Assembly: GCF_003112535.1 (NCBI RefSeq)
Contig: NZ_BEWA01000036.1
Span: 1 to 38,621 of the forward strand
Length of the DNA: 38,621 nucleotides
Source of the DNA: Streptomyces rishiriensis
Lineage (GTDB): Bacteria; Actinomycetota; Actinomycetes; Streptomycetales; Streptomycetaceae
Reading direction: 5' to 3'
Part shown: positions 24,141-33,672 of the stretch, piece after piece
Position numbering within the stretch: the first letter of the stretch is position 1
Layout of the letters: every line of letters starts with the position of its first letter
Program-made: the position numbers and the translations under genes
The notes under the pieces: generated by a model
What the model was told of the DNA's origin: nothing
The model's input: the letters and a program-made list of their open reading frames with translations, nothing else
The model's database searches: none

Positions 24141-25316
24141 TCACAGCGCCGCGTACACCGCGTCGACCAGGGCCTTCTTCCTCGGGTCGTCGCCGATGCG
24201 GTAGCCCATGCGGTTCACGACGTAGCCCAGGCTGACGTCTGCCTCCGGGTCCGCCAGGCCGAAGGAGCCGCCCGTGCCGTCGTGGCCGAACGCGCGGGGG
24301 TTGGGGCCGTAGTGGGCGTCCGGGCCGCTGAGCCACATGCCCAGGGCGAGCTCCGTGTCGTGGCCGAAGCCCGTGACGGAGGCGACCAGATCGAAGCCCG
24401 CGCCCTGGCCCTCGCGAGCGCGCTCGACGGCTTGGGCGGACAGCACGCGGCCGCCGTCGGCGATGCCCCGGTGGGCGAAGATCCCGTAGAGCGCGGCGAC
24501 GGCGCGGGCTGTGCCGTGGCCGTTCGCGGCCGGGATATGGGCGGCGCGCCACTCGGGGGTGTTGGCGTCGGCTGCCGTGACGACGGGGTTGGCCAGGGAG
24601 GCCAGGGCAACGGGCGGCAGCTCCGCGAACGCCGCCCGTTCGCTGGCTGTCATGGCCGAAGTACTGATGAGTTCCGCGACCCGTCCAGTCTCTTTCTCCG
24701 GCAGGCCGATCGTGAAGGCGATGCCCAGCGGCCCGGTGATCTCCTGGTGCAGGTACTCGCCGAGGTGCAGACCGGTGATCCGCCGTACCACCTCGCCGAC
24801 CAGGAAGCCGTACGTCAGGGCGTGGTAGCCGGACTGCGTGCCCGGCTCCCACCAAGGCTCCATGGCGGCCAGCCGCGCGGTGGTCAGCTCCCAGTCGTAC
24901 ATTTCGGCCAGGCTGCACGGCTCGCGCAGTCCGGCCAGGCCCGCCCGGTGCGAGAGGAGGTGACGTACAAGGACGGATGATTTGCCGGCCGCTGAGAACT
25001 CCGGCCAGTACCTCGCCACGGGGGCGTCCAGGTCGAGCTGTCCCCGGTCGGCCAGCAGATGCGCGCACAGCGCCGTCGGCCCCTTGGTCGTCGACCACAC
25101 GTTGACCAGGGTGTCCCGCTCCCAGGGCCGGGTGCGCGCGGCATCCGCCCAGCCGCCCCACAGGTCCACCACGGTCTGCCCGCCCACCCGCACGGCTACC
25201 GCAGCGCCCAGGTCCTCGCGCTCCCGGAAATTCTCCTCGAATGCGGCCCGCACGGACGCGAACCGCTCGTCGCAGTGGCCCCGGACTCGAGGCTCGGGCG
25301 ATTCAGAATCGATCAT
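24141..25316 (-). CDS. serine beta-lactamase-like hydrolase / family VIII esterase (block B)
   Basis: A 391-residue paralogue of the protein at 9330, mostly identical. It has the STTK motif (SxxK), PGTQSGYHALTYG with the catalytic Tyr, and GHDGTGGSFG near the C-terminus. One indel region, AELISTSAMTASERAAFAEL, replaces AELVGPPMTADLQAAYAQL. The ATG at 25316 starts MIDSESPEPRV; the first eight or so residues differ between paralogues, and high similarity starts at GHCDERFASVR. The upstream 80 bp is also related between copies. The downstream hairpin found in block A is missing here. A cytoplasmic esterase role is likely. Confidence 0.9.
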   Translation of the reverse strand: MIDSESPEPRVRGHCDERFASVRAAFEENFREREDLGAAVAVRVGGQTVVDLWGGWADAARTRPWERDTLVNVWSTTKGPTALCAHLLADRGQLDLDAPVARYWPEFSAAGKSSVLVRHLLSHRAGLAGLREPCSLAEMYDWELTTARLAAMEPWWEPGTQSGYHALTYGFLVGEVVRRITGLHLGEYLHQEITGPLGIAFTIGLPEKETGRVAELISTSAMTASERAAFAELPPVALASLANPVVTAADANTPEWRAAHIPAANGHGTARAVAALYGIFAHRGIADGGRVLSAQAVERAREGQGAGFDLVASVTGFGHDTELALGMWLSGPDAHYGPNPRAFGHDGTGGSFGLADPEADVSLGYVVNRMGYRIGDDPRKKALVDAVYAAL

Positions 25317-25461
25317 GATGGGTAACGTACTGACCGCTCAGACCGTCATCCAGGGCAGAAAACTCTACCCCTCACGAGACAGTCAGGGATGGCAGACTGA
25401 CGGAGCCCTTTCCAACCTCACGTGCCAGCCGGGCAGTTGGGCTGACAGACAGATGAAGCCC

Positions 25462-25502
25462 CTGGTAGATGGGTTTTCGACCAAGAGAACCATCTCCACC
25501 AG
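25462..25502 (+). promoter_or_regulatory. hairpin ahead of transposase start
   Basis: CTGGTAGATGG (25462-25472) pairs with CCATCTCCACCAG (25490-25502) with a 2-nt bulge, ending 9 nt before the transposase ATG. In RNA it would cover the ribosome-binding zone, which could limit translation. This is inference from position. Confidence 0.4.
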
Positions 25503-25511
25503 AGGCTTCGC

Positions 25512-26276
25512 ATGCTTGTCTACCCGTCCGGCGTCGACGTGTCCACCTCTGCCCTGCGCTTCCTCGCCGCCCGACTGAGGGAACACCGCCGCGCTCTCGG
25601 AAGCCGATGGCGGCGCCTGAACGCAGGACGGCAGGCCCTGCTCGCTCTCGCCCACCTGCGCAACGGCCAGCCCTACGCCCAGCTCGCGGCTGGATTCGGG
25701 ATCGGCACCACCACCGCCTACCGATACATCACCGAGGCCGTCAACCTCCTGGCCGCCCTTGCCCCTACCCTCGCGGAAGCCGTACGAGCGGCGTCGAAGA
25801 AGGCGTGCGTGATCTTGGACGGGACGCTCCTGCCCATCGATCGAATCGCCGCCGATCGCCCGTTCTACTCGGGCAAACACAAGAAGCACGGCATGAACGT
25901 GCAGGTCATGGCCGATCCGAAGGGGCGCCTGGTGTGGGCTTCACCAGCCTTGGCCGGCGCCGTCCACGACGTCCGGGCCGCGCGCGAGCACGGCATCATC
26001 GAGGCACTCACCGAGGCCGGCATCACCTGCTGGGCAGACAAGGGCTACCAGGGTGCAGGCGGCACGGTCCGTCTCCCGTACCGCGGCCGATGGGACAGCC
26101 TCTCCGCCGGTCAGCAGGCCGTCAACCGGTCCCATGCGAAGATCCGTGCACTGGTAGAGCAGGCCATCGCCACCCTCAAGTCCTGGCGCCTCCTGCGTAA
26201 ACTCCGCTGCTCGACGACCCGGATCACCAGCCTCGTCCAAGCCGTCCTGGTCCTCCAGCTCGCTGCCACGGGCTGA
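25512..26276 (+). CDS. IS5-family (DDE_Tnp_4-type) transposase
   Basis: A 254-residue transposase with an N-terminal helix-turn-helix (YAQLAAGFGIGTTTAYRYI) and a DDE catalytic domain. Asp103 is in VILDGTLLPID, Asp153 in GAVHDVRAAREHG and Glu216 in RALVEQAIATLK. The length is normal for the HTH_Tnp_4 plus DDE_Tnp_4 type. It starts at the ATG at 25512 just after a hairpin. The gene looks intact even though the element seems to lack its right terminus. Confidence 0.88.
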   Translation: MLVYPSGVDVSTSALRFLAARLREHRRALGSRWRRLNAGRQALLALAHLRNGQPYAQLAAGFGIGTTTAYRYITEAVNLLAALAPTLAEAVRAASKKACVILDGTLLPIDRIAADRPFYSGKHKKHGMNVQVMADPKGRLVWASPALAGAVHDVRAAREHGIIEALTEAGITCWADKGYQGAGGTVRLPYRGRWDSLSAGQQAVNRSHAKIRALVEQAIATLKSWRLLRKLRCSTTRITSLVQAVLVLQLAATG

Positions 26277-26278
26277 GA

Positions 26279-26650
26279 TCAACCCGCAGCATTCACCAAG
26301 TCCGTCAATTCGGCCTCGGTCGTCCCGGCCTGCAGACGAACGTCGAAGTTGTAACCCTCATCGCAGAACACCAGGTCGAGGTCCATGGGTGTCAGCCTGC
26401 GGAAGACGATCGCCAACCAGATGGCGTCTTCCTGCCAGACGTCCATGTACAGGCAGGTACCGTCCTCGTGCAGATACGCCTCACCGGGGCCGTTCTCCGT
26501 CTCGAACTGCCATATCAGGCTGCGCACTTCGCTGCGGTGCAGCGAGTCGACCTCGGCCCCGGACCACCGGCCACAGATCGCGTCGGTCAGCGCCTCCCGA
26601 TCGATGCCCCATCCGCTCGCATCACCCTCGACCACCGCCAAGAACGTCAT
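26279..26650 (-). CDS. small conserved-looking protein of unknown function
   Basis: A 123-residue acidic protein, MTFLAVVEGDASGW to LTDLVNAAG. Codon use is good and the composition is that of a soluble mixed alpha/beta protein, with a Trp-rich middle (GTCLYMDVWQEDAIWLAIVF). I do not recognise a family; size and acidity would suit an immunity or SUKH-like protein, but no motif supports that. Its stop lies 2 bp from the stop of the transposase on the other strand, and it occurs only in block B. The ATG at 26650 has a weak ribosome site. Confidence 0.6.
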   Translation of the reverse strand: MTFLAVVEGDASGWGIDREALTDAICGRWSGAEVDSLHRSEVRSLIWQFETENGPGEAYLHEDGTCLYMDVWQEDAIWLAIVFRRLTPMDLDLVFCDEGYNFDVRLQAGTTEAELTDLVNAAG

Positions 26651-26850
26651 AGCCAGGGTCTACCAGGCGTCCGTGACACGGCGCCGATTGGCCGTGGCCT
26701 GAAGTTGGAATGGGCTCACGGTCTTGGCTAATCAGGCGCACCTCCGTGAACTGGCTGAATTCCCCTATGGGCAGGCCGTTCCGGCGGTCATGGACCGGTG
26801 CGGGAAACCATCCGTTCCACGAACGTCGCAAGGAAGGGCTGCGCTGAGCC

Positions 26851-28224
<1,374 letters not shown>

Positions 28225-28426
28225 CTGGGCCGCGACTTCGAGTCTTGATCTGGCAGGTCTCACTGCCTCGTTCGGTGAGGGTGGCAGAAACTCACAGCAG
28301 CGCGACGGCGGTTCACCGGTTCGAGGAGCACGAGCGACTGCGCGGGTGGCAGGTGGAATCCGAGATCCTGCACCGGGCAGCCGTCTTTTTCGAACCGGCG
28401 CCCCACGGCTGACATGCTCGCCGGGA

Positions 28427-30082
28427 TCACGGCATAGACCGAGTGGGGGCGGCGTCGCCGAGACCGAACTGTTGGACAGCGATCTCGCGTAGTTCCACCT
28501 TGCGGATCTTTCCGGTGACCGTCATGGGGAATTCGTCGATGACGCGTACGTAGCGCGGGATCTTGTAGTGGGCGAGCTTGCCTCGGCAGAACTCGTGGAC
28601 GGCCTCGATGGTGAGCGGCTCAGCGCCGTCCTTCATGCGCAGCCAGGCCATCAGCTCTTCGCCGTACTTCGTGTCGGGCACGCCGACGACCTGTGCGTCG
28701 AGGATGTCGGGATGGGTGTAGAGGAACTCCTCGATCTCGCGGGGGTAGATGTTCTCGCCGCCGCGGATGACCATGTCCTTGATCCGGCCGGTGATGCTGA
28801 CATAGCCCTCGGCGTCCATGACTGCCAGATCTCCTGTGTGCATCCAGCGCTCGGCGTCGATGGCCTCGGCGGTCTTCTCCGGCTCGTTCCAGTAGCCCAG
28901 CATGACCGAGTACCCGCGGGTGCACAGCTCGCCGGCCTCACCCCGGGGCACGGTCAGGCCGGTCACCGGGTCCACGACCTTGACCTCCAGGTGCGGTCCC
29001 ACCCGGCCGACCGTGGAGACACGACGGTCCAGTGAGTCGTCCGCCCGAGTCTGGGTCGAAACGGGCGAGGTCTCGGTCATCCCGTAGCAGATGGAGACCT
29101 CCTCCATTCCCATCCGCTCGATGACCTGCTTCATCACGTTGATCGGGCAGGGAGAACCCGCCATGATGCCGGTCCGCAGACTGGACAGGTTGTAGGAATC
29201 GAAGTCCGGATCGGCCAGCTCGGCGATGAACATGGTCGGCACTCCGTAGAGCGACGTGCACCGCTCCGCAGCCACCGCTTCGAGGGTGGCTTTGGGATCG
29301 AACGAAGGCCCGGGGATCACCATGGTCGCGCCGTGGCTGGTACACGCGAGATTGCCCATCACCATGCCGAAGCAGTGGTAGAAGGGCACCGGGATGCAGA
29401 CCCGGTCCTCCTCGGTGTAGTGACACAACTCGCCTACGAAGAACCCGTTGTTCAGGATGTTGCGGTGCGACAGAGTCGCCCCCTTGGGGAAGCCGGTCGT
29501 CCCCGACGTGTACTGGATATTGATCGGGTCGTCGGGGCTCAGGCCCGCACCGATGTCGGCCAGACGCGCCCGATCCCCCGAGAAGCCGGTCTCGATGAGG
29601 TCGCTCCACGAATCCTGGCCGATGAGCAGAACATCCTTCACCGTCGGACAGTTCGGAAGTGCTCGGGCGAGCATCGCCGCGTAGTCGGAGGTCTTGAAGG
29701 TCGGCATCGCCACCACCGTGCGAACGCCTGCCTGGTTGAGGACGTACTCCAGCTCGTGAGTCCGGTAGCTGGGGTTGATGTTGACCAGAATGGCGCCGAT
29801 TTTCGCGGTCGCGTACTGAACGAGGGTCCACTCCGCGCAGTTCGGCGACCAGATGCCTACCCGATCACCTTTGGCCACGCCCGACTCCAGCAGTCCGAGC
29901 GCGACCGCGTCCACCTCCTCGGCAAGCTCTCGGTAGGTCCATCGCCGCTCCGTCGGGACGTCGACGAGAGCTTCCCGTTCGCCGAAAGCAGCCACGGTGC
30001 GGTCGAATTGGCTGCCGATGGTCTCGTCCAGCAACGGCGTCTCAGAGACGCCCGAGGCATAACTGAGATGAGGCGTAACCAT
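28427..30082 (-). CDS. fatty acyl-CoA synthetase (AMP-binding, FadD-like)
   Basis: A 551-residue ANL-superfamily ligase that activates a carboxylic acid as acyl-AMP and then acyl-CoA. The phosphate loop is YTSGTTGFPKG at 191-201, the A5 motif is YGMTETSP, the hinge region is MHTGDLAVMDAEGY ... GRIKDMVIRGGENIYP, and the C-terminal catalytic Lys is Lys525 in TVTGKIRK. The FNIQYTSG and VPFYHCFGMVMG context suits medium- or long-chain fatty acids. The start ATG at 30082 has AAGGAG 5 nt upstream. The two-component pair lies upstream on the same strand after a 162-bp gap, so it may control this gene. Confidence 0.93.
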   Translation of the reverse strand: MVTPHLSYASGVSETPLLDETIGSQFDRTVAAFGEREALVDVPTERRWTYRELAEEVDAVALGLLESGVAKGDRVGIWSPNCAEWTLVQYATAKIGAILVNINPSYRTHELEYVLNQAGVRTVVAMPTFKTSDYAAMLARALPNCPTVKDVLLIGQDSWSDLIETGFSGDRARLADIGAGLSPDDPINIQYTSGTTGFPKGATLSHRNILNNGFFVGELCHYTEEDRVCIPVPFYHCFGMVMGNLACTSHGATMVIPGPSFDPKATLEAVAAERCTSLYGVPTMFIAELADPDFDSYNLSSLRTGIMAGSPCPINVMKQVIERMGMEEVSICYGMTETSPVSTQTRADDSLDRRVSTVGRVGPHLEVKVVDPVTGLTVPRGEAGELCTRGYSVMLGYWNEPEKTAEAIDAERWMHTGDLAVMDAEGYVSITGRIKDMVIRGGENIYPREIEEFLYTHPDILDAQVVGVPDTKYGEELMAWLRMKDGAEPLTIEAVHEFCRGKLAHYKIPRYVRVIDEFPMTVTGKIRKVELREIAVQQFGLGDAAPTRSMP

Positions 30083-30244
30083 GAAAGCTCCTTGAAACCA
30101 TGACGAATTGAGGACGTGTTGAATGGGGAGTTCGGCGAAGATCGGGGCTGCCTCGGCCGTTTCGGGCCTCTATCGCGGCGGTCGGCTGCGGAGCGGCTGC
30201 CGACCTCGTCGAGACGGTGAGGTCACCGCGCCACTGGAGAATCG

Positions 30245-30877
30245 CTAGAGGATTCCGTATTCGCTGGCCCGGGCCAGAGCTTCGACGCGGTTGCGGGCGC
30301 CCAGCTTCTCCAGGGTTCGCTGGAGGTAGGTCTTGACGGTGTTGCGGGTGAGGCCGAGAGCCTCGCCTATCTCCGGATTGGTCTCACCCATCGCGACCCT
30401 GCGCAGAATCTCGTACTCGCGGCGGGTGAGACCGCATTCCTTGAGCTTCCTGGCCAGCAACACATTGAAGTCGGGCTCGAGGTCGGTGGAGTCCACGCGT
30501 TCGCCGGCGTTCACCCGGCGGATGATGTCCACCAGATCGGAACGCTCGGTGTCTTTGACGACGACGGCGTGGGCTCCGGCGTCGAGTGCCGCGTCCAGAG
30601 CCGCGTGTTCCGGATACGCGGTGAAGATCACTACCTTGACGCCGGGGGAGTGCGCGCGCAGTGCCCGGATCACTTCAGGGCCGAGCATGTCCGGCAGTCG
30701 CAGGTCGAGCAGGACGACATCGGGCTGGAGACGTCCGGCGGCCGTGATGGCCTCGCGCCCGGAGCGGGCGTATCCGGAGACGGTGATCCACGGAGTGTTG
30801 CTGAGCGCCATGGTGACGCCGTCGAGGACGATGGGGTGGTCGTCCACGACCAGCACGCGGATTTCTGTCGTGATCAT
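30245..30877 (-). CDS. NarL/LuxR-type response regulator
   Basis: A 210-residue response regulator. The receiver has Asp12/Asp13, the phosphoacceptor Asp58 in VVLLDLRLPD, and the conserved Thr and Lys in VVIFTAY and VVVKD. The LuxR-type HTH covers about residues 148-203 (LTRREYEILRRVAMGETNPE, TRNTVKTYLQRTLEKLGARN). The ATG at 30877 overlaps the histidine-kinase stop (ATGA), which fixes the start over the ATG at 30889. It is the partner of the kinase directly upstream and possibly controls the acyl-CoA ligase. Confidence 0.93.
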   Translation of the reverse strand: MITTEIRVLVVDDHPIVLDGVTMALSNTPWITVSGYARSGREAITAAGRLQPDVVLLDLRLPDMLGPEVIRALRAHSPGVKVVIFTAYPEHAALDAALDAGAHAVVVKDTERSDLVDIIRRVNAGERVDSTDLEPDFNVLLARKLKECGLTRREYEILRRVAMGETNPEIGEALGLTRNTVKTYLQRTLEKLGARNRVEALARASEYGIL

Positions 30878-32019
30878 GCGGGGACCCATGCCTGGACGGT
30901 GACGCCGCCGTCTTCGTTGCCGCCGATGTCCAGTCGCCCGCCGACCCGTGTCAGGCGCTCGGACATGGTCGACATACCGAGTCCTTCGGGGTCCCTCCCA
31001 GTGGTCGGCAGGCCCACACCGTCGTCGCTGATCCTCACCGTCACCCCGTTTGAGGCGGCGAACACGCTGAGCACGACGGAGCGTGCCTTGGCGTGTTTCT
31101 CCACGTTCAGCAGCGCTTCCCGGGCCGTACCGGAGAGCGCGCCGATGCATGCCGATGACAGGGCTGGCAACTCGGTGACGGTGATGAGGCGGGCGACGAT
31201 GCCCGTGCGCTCCTCGAAGGCGCGGCAGTCGCCACGCAGGGCCACGCCGAGACTGACCTGCTCGGGTGGGGCGCTCAGCGCGTGCAGTGACCCGCGCAGG
31301 GCGGCCGCCGCTTCCGCAGCCTGCTGCTCGATGTCGCCCAGCCGGGACTGAAGGGCGTCCCCGGAAGGCAGGTCGTCGATCAGCGCGCGGATCCCCGCGC
31401 CAATGGTGAACAGCGTGGCGCCGACGGTGTCGTGCAGGTCGACGGCGACGCGGCGCCGATCCTCATGGACGGCGACTTCGGCTGCGTGCTTGGCCCGCTC
31501 GGCGACGACCGCGGCGGCAGCGGCACGGCCGGCGGCCTGCTCCAGCGCCTGTGTCGCCCGGTCGCCGAACGACGACGTGAACCGGTTGGCTCCGTAGAGC
31601 ACACCCAGAAGCTCGTCCTCATAGATCATGGGAACGGCGATGACCGCGCGCAGGCCCTCACTCTCCACCTGTGACCTGAAGTGGTGCGTGATGTTCTCAG
31701 CGCACTGGTAGTCGCTCACCGACAGCAGACGGCGGTGTTCGATCACCTGCCCGCCGAGTCCGCGGCCTCTGGGCACAGCGAGTCCGTTGATCGCGGGTGT
31801 GCGGGTGTTCACCATGTGTCGCAGCACGATCTGATCGTCGCCGTCCGGTTCGCCGACCCATGCCACATCGACACCGCTCAGGGCTGGGACGTCGTCCACG
31901 ATTCGGCGCATTGCGGTGGAACCGTCGAACAGGGCCAGGATCTGGCTGTAACCATCGGTGAGTTCGGAGAGCAGGTTCACCTGCGGCGGCCTTTGCCGCT
32001 CCAGTGCCACAAAAGACAT
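30874..32019 (-). CDS. GAF-domain sensor histidine kinase (NarX/DevS-like)
   Basis: A 381-residue cytoplasmic sensor kinase with no membrane segment. The GAF domain covers about 25-170 (GLGGQVIEHRRLLSVSDYQ, AVIAVPMIYEDELLGVLYG). The HisKA_3 dimerisation helix has the phospho-acceptor His196 in DRRRVAVDLHDTVGATLF. The HATPase domain has EALLNVEKHA (N box) and ISDDGVGL (G box). It is translationally coupled to the response regulator. The signal is probably a small ligand or redox state sensed by GAF; no heme ligand can be assigned. ATG at 32019, with GGAAGG at long spacing. Confidence 0.93.
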   Translation of the reverse strand: MSFVALERQRPPQVNLLSELTDGYSQILALFDGSTAMRRIVDDVPALSGVDVAWVGEPDGDDQIVLRHMVNTRTPAINGLAVPRGRGLGGQVIEHRRLLSVSDYQCAENITHHFRSQVESEGLRAVIAVPMIYEDELLGVLYGANRFTSSFGDRATQALEQAAGRAAAAAVVAERAKHAAEVAVHEDRRRVAVDLHDTVGATLFTIGAGIRALIDDLPSGDALQSRLGDIEQQAAEAAAALRGSLHALSAPPEQVSLGVALRGDCRAFEERTGIVARLITVTELPALSSACIGALSGTAREALLNVEKHAKARSVVLSVFAASNGVTVRISDDGVGLPTTGRDPEGLGMSTMSERLTRVGGRLDIGGNEDGGVTVQAWVPA

Positions 32020-32359
32020 GCTATGAGGCCTTCCGTCGGGCCACCAGGGTTAACAAGCCCGTAATACGGTCCTGCGGCCGATCGTCACTGCAAATCCGTT
32101 CCCGCGCTATCTCCAAGTGGAGACCTCTGCTCGGGGTCTCCGAGGAGCTATCAGGGCGCTGCCGGAACGGTCCTCCCCGTACAGGTTCCGCACGGCCGCA
32201 CCCACCAGCGGTGGTCATCGCGAACAGCAGCAGCGTCCGGCTCAGCCTGGCCGTCACACCATCAAGCAGGCCAGACCGCGAGGCCGGGGTCGAGGCCCTG
32301 CTGAACCAGGCACTGACAGGTCCTCCCTCGTTCCAAGCGGCCGACTTAGCATCGAATGT
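32020..32359. promoter_or_regulatory. divergent promoter region between kinase and MmyB-type regulator
   Basis: A 340-bp intergenic region separates the divergent starts at 32019 and 32360. No gene is convincing in it. TAGCAT (32347-32352) lies 7 nt before the regulator's ATG, which has no ribosome site. A leaderless start with that hexamer as -10 is possible, but no -35 box is evident. Confidence 0.3.
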
Positions 32360-33283
32360 ATGGACCAGCGAAGTCAGATCCGAGAGTTCCTGTCCTCGCG
32401 ACGGGCACGCATCACGCCGCAGCAGGCGGGGCTGTCGGTGCCGCTGCGTGGTCGGCGGGTTCCGGGGCTTCGGCGTGAGGAGGTGGCGACCCTCGCCGGG
32501 TTGAGTGTGGATTACTACAACCGGCTCGAGCGAGGCAAGCTCGCCGTGGCCTCCGACAGCGTGCTGAACGCCATCGCAGGTGCGCTGCAGCTCGATGACG
32601 TCGAGCGGGAGCATCTGTTCGACCTGGCTCGTGCCGACCAACCCGCCGCCCGGTCTCGGACGCGCCGGGCGGCCGCTTCTTCAGTGGGTTCCGGGGTACA
32701 GGCCGTGCTCGACGCGCTGGTCGGTGTGCCCGCGATGGTGCGCAGCCCTCTGCTGGACGTAGTGGCCACGAACCACCTCGGCAGGGCGCTCTATGCACCG
32801 GTGCTCGAGGATCCCCGGCAGCCGGCGAACTTCGCCCGTTTCACCTTCCTCGACCCCCGGGCCCGCGAGTTCTGGGTGGACTGGCCGAAGGTCGCTGGTG
32901 ACATGGTCGGTCATCTGCAGGCAGCGGCCGGACGTGATCCGCATGATCGCGCACTCACTCAGCTCGTCGGGGAGCTGTCGACGTGCAGCGAGGAGTTCCG
33001 GGTCTTCTGGGCACGGCGCGACGTCCGGGTCCACGCCCGCGGCGTCAAGGCGTTCAAGCACCCCGTCGTCGGCCCCCTCGAGCTGGCCTTCGAAGTCATG
33101 CACCTGCCCGCCGAGCAGGGCCTGCTCCTGGTCGCCTACACCGCGGCGGCCGGTACCCCCTCGCACGACAACCTGTCCCTGCTCAACGCCTGGGCTGCCA
33201 CCCCGGGGCAGCAGACGAACGAGCACCCCCAGCCACCGACCCCAGCCCACCCGCCGGGCACCGAGGACAACAAAAGCGGGTGA
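32360..33283 (+). CDS. XRE-family regulator with MmyB-like ligand-binding domain (second)
   Basis: A 307-residue regulator of the same family as the one at 3399. The HTH lies in the first 80 residues (RRVPGLRREEVATLAGLS, YYNRLERG). The MmyB-like domain follows (ALYAPVLEDPRQPANFARF, FWARRDVRVHARGVK, HPVVGPLELAFE). The C-terminal 25 residues are Pro/Thr-rich and disordered. I chose the ATG at 32360 because MDQRSQIREFL is the family's normal start; upstream the frame is open but antisense-like. No oxidoreductase neighbours it, unlike the first regulator, so its target is unclear; it could control itself and the divergent kinase. Confidence 0.88.
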   Translation: MDQRSQIREFLSSRRARITPQQAGLSVPLRGRRVPGLRREEVATLAGLSVDYYNRLERGKLAVASDSVLNAIAGALQLDDVEREHLFDLARADQPAARSRTRRAAASSVGSGVQAVLDALVGVPAMVRSPLLDVVATNHLGRALYAPVLEDPRQPANFARFTFLDPRAREFWVDWPKVAGDMVGHLQAAAGRDPHDRALTQLVGELSTCSEEFRVFWARRDVRVHARGVKAFKHPVVGPLELAFEVMHLPAEQGLLLVAYTAAAGTPSHDNLSLLNAWAATPGQQTNEHPQPPTPAHPPGTEDNKSG

Positions 33284-33672
33284 TCCGGTTGCCAGGTATT
33301 GCGGTCGCCACTTCCTCACCGCCCGTGCGGCCTCGTTCGGATTACCGGACTCACCGGCATGCCACTGCCGCGACGCCCGTCTGACCCGCCTGGCCTCTGG
33401 GACAACCAGGGCCGGCAGGAGTTCCACCTGTCCGCCACCGCCGAGGTGATCACTGTGCGGGAAAGGGCCGGGAGGCGCCGCCAGGTCGGTTTCCACTTCT
33501 GTCAGGCGCCCACAACGGTGGCGGAGCTGTGAAGTGTCGCAAACCTCAGGCGCTCGCCGCAGTCAGCCGCCAGCGGGAATAATGGGGACATATGCCGCGC
33601 CGGTCTGGAGTCGCACGCCGGGGAACGGCGAAGATCTCGGCGCGCGCGAGCTGAGCAGTGAGGGAGGGCCGC
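33284..33672. other. intergenic region ahead of the PP2C gene
   Basis: A 389-bp interval with no convincing gene on either strand. It must contain the promoter for the phosphatase, perhaps near the A/T-richer GGGAATAATGGGGACATATG at 33575-33594. No terminator hairpin for the regulator was spotted. Confidence 0.35.

Larger units (their letters stand above)
25403..26276 (+). mobile_element. IS5-like (ISL2-group) element, right end not found
   Basis: The left end is probably GAGCCCTTTCCAACCTCAC at 25403-25421, where similarity to block A's upstream region stops. That start resembles the ends of Streptomyces ISL2-type elements. The matching inverted end (a TTGGAAAGGGCTC-like sequence) is not found after the transposase stop at 26276; the sequence instead runs directly into the small minus-strand gene. 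The element is therefore probably truncated at its right end and immobile. Confidence 0.6.
11221..26768. repeat. collinear duplicated block B (with insertions)
   Basis: The same series of parts as block A, starting at the SDR C-terminal fusion and ending at GTGAACTGGCTGAATTCC near 26742-26760. Relative to block A it contains extra segments: the F420-type reductase (11402-11884), about 13285-22358 (NmrA to AfsA operon), and about 25402-26735 (IS5-like element plus a small gene). It also retains the N-terminal half of the epoxide hydrolase. The blocks are in direct orientation and adjacent. Confidence 0.6.
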
